The notes under the pieces were generated by a model that did not search any database, had not been told where the DNA came from, and saw only the letters and a program-made list of their open reading frames with translations. Below are positions 44,231-53,127 of a DNA stretch of 64,000 nucleotides, one piece after another. How positions within the stretch are numbered: the stretch's first letter is position 1; each line of letters starts with the position of its first letter. Position numbers and translations under genes: made by a program. The DNA is from an uncultured Paracoccaceae bacterium (GTDB taxonomy: Bacteria > Pseudomonadota > Alphaproteobacteria > Rhodobacterales > Rhodobacteraceae). The stretch is taken from the NCBI GenBank assembly GCA_947489705.1, contig CANLEQ010000007.1:1-64000 (forward strand). Direction: 5' to 3'.

Positions 44231-45214
44231 ATGATGGATCCCATCCTTCTTCTCGGGGCGAGCGGCACGATCGGCCGTGCGACCTGTAGCGCGCTGCTGG
44301 CGCGGGGCCACCGCGTCGTCTGTCCGGTCCGCCACGGCGCGCCCGCCCTCCCCTCCGGTGCGGTCCGGCGCGTCGCGGACCTGACCGTGCCGCAATCGGT
44401 GAGGGCGGACGCGATCGGCGGCGAGCGGTTCGCTGCCGTAATCTCCTGCCTGGCCTCGCGGAGCGGCACCCCCTCGGAGGCTTGGGCGGTCGACCACCGG
44501 GCAACGGTCGATACCGTTTCCGCAGCCCGCGAGGCAGGTGCGGGTCACGTGGTCCTGCTCTCCGCCATCTGCGTGCAGCGGCCGCATCTCGCCTTCCAGC
44601 ACGCCAAGCTGGCGGCCGAGGCCGCGGTCATCGCGTCCGGATTGTCCTATTCCATCGTGCGGCCGACCGCCTTCTTCAAGTCGTTGTCGGGACAGATCGA
44701 CCGTCTGCGCGCGGGAAAACCGTTTCTCGTCTTCGGCGACGGGACGCGCACCGCCTGCAAGCCGATCAGCGACCGCGACCTCGCCGCGTTCCTCGCGGAG
44801 TGCATGACCGACCCCGCGCGCCGCAACAAGATCCTGCCCGTCGGCGGTCCCGGCCCCGCGATCACCCCGCGCGCGCAGGGGGACATGCTTTTCCGGCTCA
44901 TGGGACGCGCGCCGCGCTTTCGACAGGTGCCGCCCGCGCTTCTGCGCGGCATAGCCACCGGCTTGACCCTCGCCGGAGCGATGTCGCGCCGTGCGCGCGA
45001 CAAGGCCGAGCTGGCCCGGATCGGGCATTATTACGCGACGCAGTCGATGCTGGTCTGGGACGCGGACGCGCAGCGGTTCGACGCCGAGGCCACGCCGGAA
45101 TTCGGGGCCGACCGGCTCGAGGAGCACTACGCGAGGCTCATCCGGAGCGGGGAAAGCGTCGATCTCGGCGATCACGCGGTCTTCGGTGCGCGCCCCGACC
45201 GCACGAGGGTGTAG
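44231..45214 (+). CDS. bciA: 8-vinyl reductase of (bacterio)chlorophyll synthesis, BciA type
   Basis: The 327-residue NAD(P)H-dependent SDR-like protein has the nucleotide loop LLLGASGTIGRATC and the segments FQHAKLAAEAAV, YSIVRPTAFFKSLSGQ and KPFLVFGDGTRTACKPISDRD, which are distinctive for divinyl chlorophyllide a 8-vinyl reductase (plant DVR and bacterial BciA). It reduces the C8 vinyl group of the pigment. It stands alone between era and an EamA gene, and no other photosynthesis gene is in the window. A non-pigment role in a relative cannot be excluded. Confidence 0.85.
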   Translation: MMDPILLLGASGTIGRATCSALLARGHRVVCPVRHGAPALPSGAVRRVADLTVPQSVRADAIGGERFAAVISCLASRSGTPSEAWAVDHRATVDTVSAAREAGAGHVVLLSAICVQRPHLAFQHAKLAAEAAVIASGLSYSIVRPTAFFKSLSGQIDRLRAGKPFLVFGDGTRTACKPISDRDLAAFLAECMTDPARRNKILPVGGPGPAITPRAQGDMLFRLMGRAPRFRQVPPALLRGIATGLTLAGAMSRRARDKAELARIGHYYATQSMLVWDADAQRFDAEATPEFGADRLEEHYARLIRSGESVDLGDHAVFGARPDRTRV

Positions 45215-46056
45215 ATCCCGCTTCCCACGATCAGCACGCCTCCGACAAGCGTGGCGAGATCGGGCCGTTCGCCGAAGAGGAGCGCGGCCAGAACGATCGC
45301 GATCAGCAAGCGCGAATACCGAAACGGGGCGACGACCGAGATTTCGCCGATCCTCATGGCGCCGGTCAGTGCGCTGTAGGCGAGCACGCCGACGATGCCG
45401 GCGCCGGCAAGGTGCATGAGCCCGCCTGCATCGGGCGCCGCGGCCGGCGGTTCGACGGCGAGGATGACGATCCCGGCCAGCATCACCATCGCAAAGCCCG
45501 CCGCCCCCAGATGCCGCGACGACAGCCGCGCCGAGCTTGCCCGGGTGGCAAGGTCCCGCCCCGCAAAGCCGATCGTTCCGGCCACCGCGAAGAGCAACGC
45601 GGGCGAAAAGCCGTGATCGAAAGGCCGCAGGATCGTCAGGACGCCCGCGAACCCCACCGCCATCGCGATCCACCGCCCCGCCCCGACCTTGTCGCCCAGG
45701 ACCAGCGCGGCCCCGAGCGTGACGACCAGCGGTGCGGCCTGCAAGATCGCCGAGGCGGTCGCGAGCGGCACGAAGGCGAGCGCCAGCGCATAGAAGAGCC
45801 GCCCGGCGATCTCGAAGACCGACCGCCAGATCATCGCCCGCGACAGGAATGCCGGCGACCACAACCGCTCTCCCGCGCGCCAGCCGAGCGCGAGGAAGAT
45901 CACGAAGCCGATTGTGCCGAAGATCAGGGTGGCCAGGCCAGGCGAAACCGTTTGCGTCGCCGACTTGAAGAACGCGTCCTCGATGGCGAAGCCCAGCATC
46001 GCCAGAACCATGAGCGACGCGCCCCGCAGATTGGCGCGTCGGTCGGTCGCGATCAC
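45172..46056 (-). CDS. EamA/DMT family transporter
   Basis: About 294 residues in ten membrane helices forming two EamA repeats (first repeat from [20 protein letters not shown], second from [15 protein letters not shown]). It is a drug/metabolite exporter of unknown substrate. A GTG start overlapping the rnc stop by four bases is chosen; an ATG at codon 16 is possible but would cut helix 1. Its 3' end overlaps the 3' end of bciA on the other strand by 43 bases. Confidence 0.85.
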   Translation of the reverse strand: MIATDRRANLRGASLMVLAMLGFAIEDAFFKSATQTVSPGLATLIFGTIGFVIFLALGWRAGERLWSPAFLSRAMIWRSVFEIAGRLFYALALAFVPLATASAILQAAPLVVTLGAALVLGDKVGAGRWIAMAVGFAGVLTILRPFDHGFSPALLFAVAGTIGFAGRDLATRASSARLSSRHLGAAGFAMVMLAGIVILAVEPPAAAPDAGGLMHLAGAGIVGVLAYSALTGAMRIGEISVVAPFRYSRLLIAIVLAALLFGERPDLATLVGGVLIVGSGIYTLVRSGRAPKTA

Positions 46057-46733
46057 CCGCCGAGCCGCGTGAGCAGGATCTGCGCCGCCTGCTGTTCGGC
46101 GGCGCGTTTGCTCGGCGCCTGCGCGGATTCTCTCTCGCCAGTCTCGAGGCGTACCTCGATGGTGAAAAGTGGGGCGTGATCGGGACCGGTGCGCGCCGTC
46201 TCGACATAGCGCGGCGGCGCCAGGCCACGGGCCTGCGCCCATTCCTGCAGCGCCGTCTTCGCGTCGCGGCTGTCGGCGTCCACGCTGGCGATACGGCCGC
46301 CCCAGAGCCGCAGCACGACATCCTTCGCCGCCCCGTAGCCCCCGTCGCGATAGACCGCCGCGATGACGGCCTCCATCGCGTCGGCCAGCAGCGCTTCCTT
46401 GCGTCGCCCGCCCGAAAGCATCTCGGACCGGCCCAGCCGCAGGACCGCGCCGAGGTCGACCTCGCGGGCCACGTCCGCGCAGGTCTCCTTGCGCACGAGG
46501 GCGTTGTAGCGCGGGGCGAGCTGTCCTTCGGGTGCGTCGGGATCGGCTTCGAGCAGCGCCTCGGCCATCACGAGGCCCAGGACCCGGTCGCCGAGGAACT
46601 CCAGCCGCTGGTTGTCGGGCCGCGTCGCCGAGGCGATGGAGCCGTGCGTCACCGACCGGATCAACAGACCGGGATCGTCGAATTCGTGGCCCAGCCGCGC
46701 CGCGAAGGCCTTCTGCTCGGCCGAGAGTTTCAC
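46053..46733 (-). CDS. rnc: Ribonuclease III
   Basis: The 226-residue enzyme cleaves double-stranded RNA in rRNA processing. The catalytic signature is [18 protein letters not shown]; the second acidic site is [14 protein letters not shown], and a dsRNA-binding domain follows ([40 protein letters not shown]). A GTG start overlapping the lepB stop gives [15 protein letters not shown] and the normal length. The signature has Arg (GDRVL) where Ala or Ser is usual. Confidence 0.93.
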   Translation of the reverse strand: MKLSAEQKAFAARLGHEFDDPGLLIRSVTHGSIASATRPDNQRLEFLGDRVLGLVMAEALLEADPDAPEGQLAPRYNALVRKETCADVAREVDLGAVLRLGRSEMLSGGRRKEALLADAMEAVIAAVYRDGGYGAAKDVVLRLWGGRIASVDADSRDAKTALQEWAQARGLAPPRYVETARTGPDHAPLFTIEVRLETGERESAQAPSKRAAEQQAAQILLTRLGG

Positions 46734-47515
46734 ACGATCTTCTCGAAGAAGCGGTCGGCCCGCCATGTCCAGAAGAACAGCATCGACCGCCCCGCAGAGG
46801 AAAAGATCACGCGGTCCGCACGACCGATGAGATTCTCGAACGGCACGAAGCCCACGCCCATCGCGTTGGGGCTGACCCGGCTGTCGGTCGAATTGTCGCG
46901 GTTGTCGCCCATGAAGAAGTAATGCCCCTCCGGCACCGTATAGACGGGCGTGTCGTCGAGCCGCGATTGGCGGATGTTCAGGATATCGTGCGCGACACCT
47001 CCGGGCAGCGTCTCGGTGAACCGCTCCTTCACGCATTCCCCGCCGAGCCCGACGCCCTGGTTGGCGCATTGCGGCAGATTGCCGATGGGGCCCTGCTTCT
47101 CGAAGGTCTCGACGAATTCGCCGGCAGGTTCCTGCGGGGCTTCCTCGCCATTGATGAAGAGGACACCCCCCTTGACCTGCACGGTGTCGCCCGGCAGGCC
47201 GATCAGGCGCTTGATGAAATCGCTGCCCGCCACCGGGTGGCGGAACACCACGACATCTCCACGCTCGGGCTCGGAGCCGAACCAGCGGCCGTCGATGAAG
47301 GTGCACATCGAGAACGGGCACGAATTCTCGGAATATCCGTAGGCCATCTTGTTGACGAAGAGGAAGTCCCCCACGAGCAGCGTGTCCTTCATCGATCCCG
47401 ACGGGATCCAGAACGGCTGGAAGAACAGAGTGCGGAAGATCCCCGCAATCAGCAGGGCATAGACGACGGTCTTTACCGTCTCGAATATGCCTTCCTTCTT
47501 CTCGGCCTTTTCCAT
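46730..47515 (-). CDS. lepB: Signal peptidase I
   Basis: The 261-residue membrane protease has one N-terminal helix ([17 protein letters not shown]), the catalytic Ser41 in [11 protein letters not shown] and Lys102 in [12 protein letters not shown], plus the box [17 protein letters not shown]. It removes signal peptides at the outer face of the membrane. Several Cys (SCPFSMC, QCANQG) in the periplasmic part could form disulfides, as in related enzymes. It starts an overlap chain with rnc and the EamA gene. Confidence 0.95.
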   Translation of the reverse strand: MEKAEKKEGIFETVKTVVYALLIAGIFRTLFFQPFWIPSGSMKDTLLVGDFLFVNKMAYGYSENSCPFSMCTFIDGRWFGSEPERGDVVVFRHPVAGSDFIKRLIGLPGDTVQVKGGVLFINGEEAPQEPAGEFVETFEKQGPIGNLPQCANQGVGLGGECVKERFTETLPGGVAHDILNIRQSRLDDTPVYTVPEGHYFFMGDNRDNSTDSRVSPNAMGVGFVPFENLIGRADRVIFSSAGRSMLFFWTWRADRFFEKIV

Positions 47516-47570
47516 GCGCGTGCGTCCTTTCTTCGAGACTGCCGCTTCATGGGTGGACGCGCCGGGGCTG

Positions 47571-48050
47571 TCAAGCGACCGAGCCGGCTTCGCCGTAGAG
47601 GTTGAGGATATCGTCCTCCATCACATGGCCGGCCCACGCGATGCCCCCGTCGGCCGCCGCCACGAAATCCTCGAGCTCGAGACCGTGAAACCTGAAATAC
47701 GCGTTCGCGACGTTCGGGCGTCCGGCCGCGAAGATCAGCCGCTCGATACCCGCGAACCGCATCGCCGCGAGGCACATCTCGCAAGGTTGAAGCGTCGTGA
47801 CCAGCGTCAGACCGGCGAGATCGGTACTCTCGCGCGTCTTGCACGCCGCGGCAATGGCCACGATCTCGGCGTGGCGCGAGGGGTCGTGGTCGAGATGCAC
47901 CTCGTTGTCGCCCCATGCCACGACCTCGTCTCCCTCCATCACGGCCGCGACGATGGGGGCCGCGTGGCCTTTGCGGGCAAGGCCCTGGGCACGGGTCACA
48001 GCGCGCGCGAGGGTTCCCTTCTCGTGGTCAGTGGGGGTGGTTTCAGTCAT
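47571..48050 (-). CDS. Nucleoside/tRNA-type deaminase (CMP/dCMP deaminase family)
   Basis: The 159-residue protein has the zinc motif HAE (SRHAEIVAI) and PCxxC (TLQPCEMCLAAM) of cytidine/guanine/tRNA-adenosine deaminases. FHGLELEDFVAAADGG and the C-terminal helix are like stand-alone nucleoside deaminases rather than TadA, but the exact base is not readable. MTETTPTD is taken as the start; an ATG seven codons upstream exists. It lies between acpS and lepB. Confidence 0.85.
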   Translation of the reverse strand: MTETTPTDHEKGTLARAVTRAQGLARKGHAAPIVAAVMEGDEVVAWGDNEVHLDHDPSRHAEIVAIAAACKTRESTDLAGLTLVTTLQPCEMCLAAMRFAGIERLIFAAGRPNVANAYFRFHGLELEDFVAAADGGIAWAGHVMEDDILNLYGEAGSVA

Positions 48051-48119
48051 CGTATCGCTCCGCAACGGCATCGTTTCCGCCGAACGTAGCGTCGAAGGCC
48101 CGGTTGCGCGCGCGACCGT

Positions 48120-48533
48120 TCAGCGCATGGGGAGCGGCCGCGCCTCGATCACCACGAAGGCCTGCGCCCAGGGATGATCGTCGGTCAAAGTGACATGGAT
48201 GATCGCCTCGTGCCCCGACGGCGTCATCTGCGCCAGCCGCTCGGCGGCCCATCCGGTGACGCTCATCACCGGCTGACCGGACGCAAGGTTGGCGACCGCC
48301 ATGTCCTTCCAGGCGATCCCCATCCGCAACCCCGTGCCGAGTGCCTTAGAGCAGGCCTCCTTGGCCGCCCAGCGCTTGGCGTAGGTGCCCGCAATGTCCG
48401 CGCGCCTCTCGGCCTTGGCCTGTTCGGTCTCGGTGAAGACACGGTTGCGGAACCGGTCGCCGAAACGCTCGAGCGTCCCGGCGATCCGTTCGATATTGGC
48501 AAGATCCGTCCCGATACCGAGGATCATGAGCAC
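48120..48533 (-). CDS. acpS: Holo-[acyl-carrier-protein] synthase
   Basis: The 137-residue enzyme attaches 4'-phosphopantetheine to acyl carrier protein. The Mg-binding motif is [14 protein letters not shown], and [15 protein letters not shown] contains the catalytic Glu/Lys pair. Two starts two codons apart (MLMILG, MILG) are equally good. It precedes lepB as in related genomes; pdxJ, often the next upstream gene, is absent here. Confidence 0.93.
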   Translation of the reverse strand: MLMILGIGTDLANIERIAGTLERFGDRFRNRVFTETEQAKAERRADIAGTYAKRWAAKEACSKALGTGLRMGIAWKDMAVANLASGQPVMSVTGWAAERLAQMTPSGHEAIIHVTLTDDHPWAQAFVVIEARPLPMR

Positions 48534-48623
48534 CGTTCCCGCATGGCGGCCCCCGCTTGCCGGTCGAGGCGCGCGCGAGGATCGCTCATCCCGCCCGCGC
48601 CCCGAGGGGCCGTCCGGCCGGGA

Positions 48624-49385
48624 TCAATCCCTGGGATCGTCGTCCGACGTGTCGTCGTCGGGCAGGTTGAAGAAGCTGTCGGCGTCGCGCACGTCACGAT
48701 CGTCCTTCTCCTCCAGCTCCTCGCCGGTATCGGACAGGCTGAACGTCTCGAGCCCGGAAATCGACGAGGGAATCTTCGACTCGGCATCACCCCCGAGACT
48801 CTGCTCTGTCGAGACGAGCTTGCGGCGTTCGTCGTCGGACATCACCTCGCCCTCGCGCGCCTTCTTGGCGGCGGCCTTCTGAACCTGCTGGTCGAGCTCG
48901 CTTTGCTTGCAAAGCCCGAGCGCCACGGGATCGATGGGTTCGATATTGTTGATGTTCCAGTGGGTCCGCTCGCGGATCGCCTGGATCGTCGGCTTCGTCG
49001 TCCCGACAAGACGGCTGATCTGGCTGTCGGCAAGCTCGGGGTGGAACTTGACCAGCCACAGGATCGACGCCGGCCGGTCCTGCCGCTTCGACAGCGGCGT
49101 GTAGCGGGGGCCGCGACGCTTTTCTTCGCCCACCGCGGCGGGGTTGAACTTGAGCTTGAGGCGATGCGTCGCGTCCTTCTCGGCGCGGTCGATCTCGTCC
49201 TGGGTCAACTGGTTGTTGGCGACAGGGTCGAACCCCTTCACGCCGGCCGCGACATCGCCGTCGGCAATGCCCTGAACCTCGAGCTCGTGCAGACCGCAGA
49301 AATCTGCAACCTGCTTGAAGGTCAGCGTGGTGTTGTCGACCAGCCAGACGGCAGTGGCCTTGGCCATGATCGGTTTCTCGGACAT
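48624..49385 (-). CDS. trcR: Cell cycle transcriptional regulator TrcR (DUF1013)
   Basis: The 253-residue protein is a conserved alphaproteobacterial DUF1013 protein, named TrcR in current annotation. The N-terminal DNA-binding part reads TAVWLVDNTTLTFKQVADFC with GLHELEVQGIADG; the middle LVGTTKPTIQAIRERTHWN is a second helix-turn-helix-like unit. The C-terminal 60 residues are acidic. A second ATG six codons in (MAKATAVW) is a possible start. Confidence 0.88.
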   Translation of the reverse strand: MSEKPIMAKATAVWLVDNTTLTFKQVADFCGLHELEVQGIADGDVAAGVKGFDPVANNQLTQDEIDRAEKDATHRLKLKFNPAAVGEEKRRGPRYTPLSKRQDRPASILWLVKFHPELADSQISRLVGTTKPTIQAIRERTHWNINNIEPIDPVALGLCKQSELDQQVQKAAAKKAREGEVMSDDERRKLVSTEQSLGGDAESKIPSSISGLETFSLSDTGEELEEKDDRDVRDADSFFNLPDDDTSDDDPRD

Positions 49386-49520
49386 CGCATGCGCTCCATC
49401 GTTCAAACAAGGCTTCCCCGTGGCCCGGGATCGGGGCCGGGCCGCCAGGGCCCAAGTTCGCGTTGTCGGGGAACTCGGACATTCATATAAGGATCTGCGC
49501 CTCTCAAGGAAAGACCCCAA

Positions 49521-50153
49521 ATGTTCCGCTTCCTGCTCGCGCTGGTCCTGGTTTTGCCGCTTTCCGCGCGTGCACAGGATCGCGCGGGCGCGTTCGACTA
49601 TTACGTCTTGGCGCTTTCATGGTCGCCCACATGGTGTGCGCTGACTGGCCGCGAGCGCGGCGCGGCACAATGCGAGGCAGGCGCGGATTTCGGTTGGGTG
49701 CTTCACGGATTGTGGCCGCAATACGAGAATGGCTATCCGGAATACTGCGCCTTCTCGGGACGTGACCCCTCACGGGACGAGACGGCGGCCATGGCTGATA
49801 TCATGGGCGATGGCGGGGCCGCCTGGTATCAGTGGAAGAAACACGGCCGGTGCGCCGGTCGGCCCCCCGAACGCTATTTCGCCGAAGCCCGTTCCGCCTT
49901 TGATGGCATAGCCAAGCCGCAGGTGTTCCGCGATCTGAAGGACCCCGTCAAACTTCCGGCAAAGGTCGTCGAGGACGCTTTCATCGCCGCCAATCGCGAC
50001 CTCTTTGCCGACGCGCTGACCGTGACGTGCCGCGCGCGCCGCATCCAGGAAGTGCGCATCTGCCTCACCCGCGATCTCGCCCCACGCCGGTGCGGTGACG
50101 ACGTGATCAAGGATTGCGCGCAAAGCGACGCGCTGATGGCGCCCATCCGCTGA
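49521..50153 (+). CDS. Exported ribonuclease T2 family protein
   Basis: The protein has 210 residues with a signal peptide (FLLALVLVLPLSARA). The RNase T2 active-site segments are CAS I FGWVLHGLWPQYENG and CAS II WYQWKKHGRCAG, giving two catalytic His. In CAS II the usual Glu of EWxKHG is replaced by Gln (QWKKHG). Eight Cys are present, typical of a periplasmic disulfide-rich nuclease. It likely scavenges RNA in the periplasm, if still active. Confidence 0.88.
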   Translation: MFRFLLALVLVLPLSARAQDRAGAFDYYVLALSWSPTWCALTGRERGAAQCEAGADFGWVLHGLWPQYENGYPEYCAFSGRDPSRDETAAMADIMGDGGAAWYQWKKHGRCAGRPPERYFAEARSAFDGIAKPQVFRDLKDPVKLPAKVVEDAFIAANRDLFADALTVTCRARRIQEVRICLTRDLAPRRCGDDVIKDCAQSDALMAPIR

Positions 50154-50155
50154 GC

Positions 50156-50503
50156 TCACACCATGCGGATCGGGCCGTCGGCCGGCACATCCTCTGACAT
50201 ACGCTCGAAATCGACGGGCGCCGTCTCGCCCGCCCCCACGAAGCGCTTGAACTCGAACCGCTGCTCGGCGCCGTCGGCCGCCTCGTGGCAGACGAGGCAC
50301 CATCCCAGCAGCTGGTCGCCTTCGTAGAGCTCCACGAGCCCGCGCAGATGGCGCGCATTCTCCTCGCCGACCGAGAACCCGGTCTTCCAGCGCCGGCAGA
50401 CAGGAATGCGCCGGCCGTCCGAAACCACCATCAGCCGCTTGGAAGGCGATGCCGACACCTCTCCCAGAGAGGTCCGTATCTCCGTCGACAGGTATTCGTC
50501 CAT
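50156..50503 (-). CDS. Conserved hypothetical protein (115 aa)
   Basis: The 115-residue cytoplasmic protein contains RLMVVSDGRRIPVCRRWKTG, GLVELYEGDQLLGWCLV and EQRFEFKRFVGAG. It looks like a single small beta-rich domain, and I do not recognise a named family. It lies 54 bases downstream of cobM on the same strand... its ATG is on the cobM-distal side, so in transcription order it follows cobM and could be the last gene of the cobalamin operon. No role in B12 synthesis is evident. Confidence 0.6.
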   Translation of the reverse strand: MDEYLSTEIRTSLGEVSASPSKRLMVVSDGRRIPVCRRWKTGFSVGEENARHLRGLVELYEGDQLLGWCLVCHEAADGAEQRFEFKRFVGAGETAPVDFERMSEDVPADGPIRMV

Positions 50504-50557
50504 ATCAGACCCTCCCCAAAGGCTCCTGTATCCACGATGCAGGCCCCTCCGGCGAAA

Positions 50558-51328
50558 TCAAGTCTTTCGGGGTCTCGGCCGCAGGATATGCGGCATTTCC
50601 GGATCGTAGAGCGCGGAATCCTCGAAATCCTGCGCCTCGGAAAGGGCCGGCCCCACCAGGATGAGGGCCGTGCGGGTGATCTTGGCGTCGCGCGCGCGGC
50701 CACGGATATCGCTCAAGGTGCCTCGCAGAATCATCTGGTCGGGCCAGCCGACGCGATAGACCACCGCCGCCGGGCAATCCGCGCCGTAATGCGGGATGAG
50801 CTGCCGTTCGATCTCGCGCAGGGCCCGCACGCCCAGATGGATGGCGAGCGTCGCGCCCGACCGCGCAAAGTTTTCCAGCGTCTCACCCGCCGGCATGGAG
50901 GTCGATTTCATGCTCATCCGTGTCAGGACGACCGATTGCGCGATGCCGGGAATGGTCAGCTCCTGGCCCATCGCGGCGGCGGCGGCGGCATAGGCCGGCA
51001 CCCCCGGCACGATCTCGTAGTCGATCGCATCGACGCGCAGGCGGCGGATCTGCTCGGCGATGGCGCCGTAGAGCGACGGATCGCCCGAATGCACCCGCGC
51101 GACGTCGTACCCTGCGTCGCGGGCCGCCCTGATCTCGGCATGGGTCTCGTCGAGCGTCATCGACGCCGTATCGAGGATCCGCGCATCCTCTGGCGCCTCG
51201 GCCACGACCGCCGCGGGAACCAGCGACCCGGCATAGAGGCAGACCGGGCAGGCGCGGATCAGCCTCTGGGCCTTCAGCGTCAGGAGTTCCGGGTCGCCCG
51301 GACCCGCCCCGATGAAATAGACCTTCAT
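50558..51328 (-). CDS. cobM: Precorrin-4 C11-methyltransferase
   Basis: The 256-residue SAM-dependent corrin methyltransferase begins MKVYFIGAGPGDPELLTLKA and contains YAGSLVP, VHSGDPSLYGAI and EIVPGVPAYAAAAAAMGQEL, as in CobM/CbiF. It methylates C11 of precorrin-4 in the aerobic B12 pathway. It starts 14 bases after the CobJ fusion gene and ends the recognisable cob series. Confidence 0.94.
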   Translation of the reverse strand: MKVYFIGAGPGDPELLTLKAQRLIRACPVCLYAGSLVPAAVVAEAPEDARILDTASMTLDETHAEIRAARDAGYDVARVHSGDPSLYGAIAEQIRRLRVDAIDYEIVPGVPAYAAAAAAMGQELTIPGIAQSVVLTRMSMKSTSMPAGETLENFARSGATLAIHLGVRALREIERQLIPHYGADCPAAVVYRVGWPDQMILRGTLSDIRGRARDAKITRTALILVGPALSEAQDFEDSALYDPEMPHILRPRPRKT

Positions 51329-51342
51329 GCCCCGCCCCTCCG

Positions 51343-53127
51343 TCAAAGTCCCGCCTTGCGGGCATAGCCGCGCGGCGTGTACATCCGCGGCCCCTCGCCC
51401 AGACGGGACAGCCGCGACTGGCTCGACCCGACCAGGACCACGGTCAGCATGTCGACCTCGTCGACCTGCAGCGCGTCGAGCCGGCGATACCGTACATGCT
51501 CCTCGGGCCGCCCCAGCGAGGTGGCGAGCAGGACCGGCGTCTCGGCCGGCCGGTGCGACAGCAGGATGTCGCGCGCCTCGGCCAGGAGCGTGCGGCGACG
51601 TCGCGAGACGGGATTGTAGAAGGCCACGACGAAATCGCCCGCCGCCGCCGCGTGCAGACGCTTCACGATATCCTCGCGCGGGGTCAGCAGGTCCGACAAC
51701 GATATCGCGCAGAAATCGTGGCCCAGCGGTGCGCCCGCCCGGGCCGCGGCCGCCTGCAGCGCCGAGATGCCCGGCGCGCAGACGACCTCGACCCGGCGTG
51801 CCGCGTCGCTCACGCCCTTTTCGGTCCGATCGAGAAGCTCGAAGACCAATGCCCCCATCGCGTAGATCCCCGCATCGCCGGAACAGACCAGCGCGACGTT
51901 CGCGCCTTCCCCGGCAAGCTCCAGCGCGTGACGACAGCGATCCTCCTCGCCGCCGAGCGGAAAGTCGTGTCGCTCCTTGCCGGCGGCCAGAGGGCCCAGA
52001 AGGTCGAGATAGAGACCGTAGCCCACCAGGATGTCTGCCTCCGCGACCATCCGCGACACTTCGGGCGTCCGCCAACTCGCTTGCCCCGGCCCGATCCCCA
52101 CCACCGAAAGGCGTCCGCGTGCCCGCCCGGGCAGGTCGTTCATTGGCTCGGGCGCGAGCGCCAGCGCCGCCGTCGCATGCGCCGTCTTGCACTTCGCCAC
52201 GGCGAGCGTCGATGCCGGACCGGCCCCCGCCAGCGCCGCGTTCTCGGCGACGCCATGGGTGCCGATCTCGGCAAAGACGACATCGGAGGGATTGGGCGCG
52301 CGCGCGCTCTGCCCCTCGAGCGTCGCCGCATCGAAAAGCCGCAAGGGCCGCCCGAGCCGACGTGCCGCCTCCAGAATGGCAGGCTCGTCGGCCTTGAGAT
52401 CGACGCTCGCCACGCAGGCCACGGCGCCGGGCGCGATCCGCGCCTCGCCGAGCACGCGATCGACTAGCGCCGTCATCTCGTCGACCGGGCAATCGCGCGA
52501 GGCACCGAGCCCCAGCACGGCGATCTGCGGCCGAAACACCAGCCCCGCGCCGCCCGGACGCGCCGACGCCGTCAAGGCCACCCGGTCGCCCTGCGGCAGC
52601 GCGTCGAGCCAGGGCGCCGCCCACTCGCCCTGCCGTCGCGCACCACCGCCGGACAATAGGCCCGCCATCGCCTCCTTCGCGTCGCCCGGGTTCTCGAGGA
52701 TCCAGCCTTCGGGCGGTGCGTCGAGCGCCACGCCCAGACCCACATCGCCCGCGGTCGTCACCGCAGCCACCGCCCCGAGCGTCGCCGCGATCTCGCCCGC
52801 CAGCCTGTTGGCCCCGCGATGCCCGCCCAGAAGGGGCACCACGACGCGGCCGTCGTCGCTCACCGACACCACCGGCGGCTCGGCCCGCTTGTCGGCCAGA
52901 AGCGGGGCGACCGCGCGGATCAGGATGCCGCTGGCGCAGATCCCCACGACGGGCACGCCCGCGGCAAAGAGGTCGCGCACGTGATCGAGCGCGTTGTCGA
53001 AGAACGCATCCGCGCGGTCGACCCGGCCGGCACGCCCGTGCACCGGCGCCCCGAGCGATCGGGCGACCTCGTGCGCGACCGCTTCGCCGGACCGCGACAT
53101 TGCCAGAACCACGGGGCCTAGAGCCAT
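51343..53127 (-). CDS. cobJ: CbiG-CobE/CobJ fusion: precorrin-3B C17-methyltransferase
   Basis: The 594-residue protein joins a CbiG-like N-terminal half (about 45-130 with CASGILIRAVAPLLADK and GGHRGANRLAGEIA; CobE/CbiG C-domain about 202-324 with LGLGASRDCP and AEIGTHGVAENAAL) to a CobJ methyltransferase (about 339-594; LSVVGIGPGQASWRTPE, CSGDAGIYAMGAL, VEVVCAPGISALQAAAARAG). CobJ contracts the ring by methylating C17. The CbiG part in the anaerobic pathway opens the lactone. The start overlaps the cobI stop by ten bases. Confidence 0.92.
   Translation of the reverse strand: MALGPVVLAMSRSGEAVAHEVARSLGAPVHGRAGRVDRADAFFDNALDHVRDLFAAGVPVVGICASGILIRAVAPLLADKRAEPPVVSVSDDGRVVVPLLGGHRGANRLAGEIAATLGAVAAVTTAGDVGLGVALDAPPEGWILENPGDAKEAMAGLLSGGGARRQGEWAAPWLDALPQGDRVALTASARPGGAGLVFRPQIAVLGLGASRDCPVDEMTALVDRVLGEARIAPGAVACVASVDLKADEPAILEAARRLGRPLRLFDAATLEGQSARAPNPSDVVFAEIGTHGVAENAALAGAGPASTLAVAKCKTAHATAALALAPEPMNDLPGRARGRLSVVGIGPGQASWRTPEVSRMVAEADILVGYGLYLDLLGPLAAGKERHDFPLGGEEDRCRHALELAGEGANVALVCSGDAGIYAMGALVFELLDRTEKGVSDAARRVEVVCAPGISALQAAAARAGAPLGHDFCAISLSDLLTPREDIVKRLHAAAAGDFVVAFYNPVSRRRRTLLAEARDILLSHRPAETPVLLATSLGRPEEHVRYRRLDALQVDEVDMLTVVLVGSSQSRLSRLGEGPRMYTPRGYARKAGL

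Noticed and set aside
43235-46321. Single 1028-codon minus-strand frame ending with Era
   Set aside because: Only the last 301 codons are real (Era). The upstream part is read-through opposite bciA and out of frame with the EamA and rnc genes.
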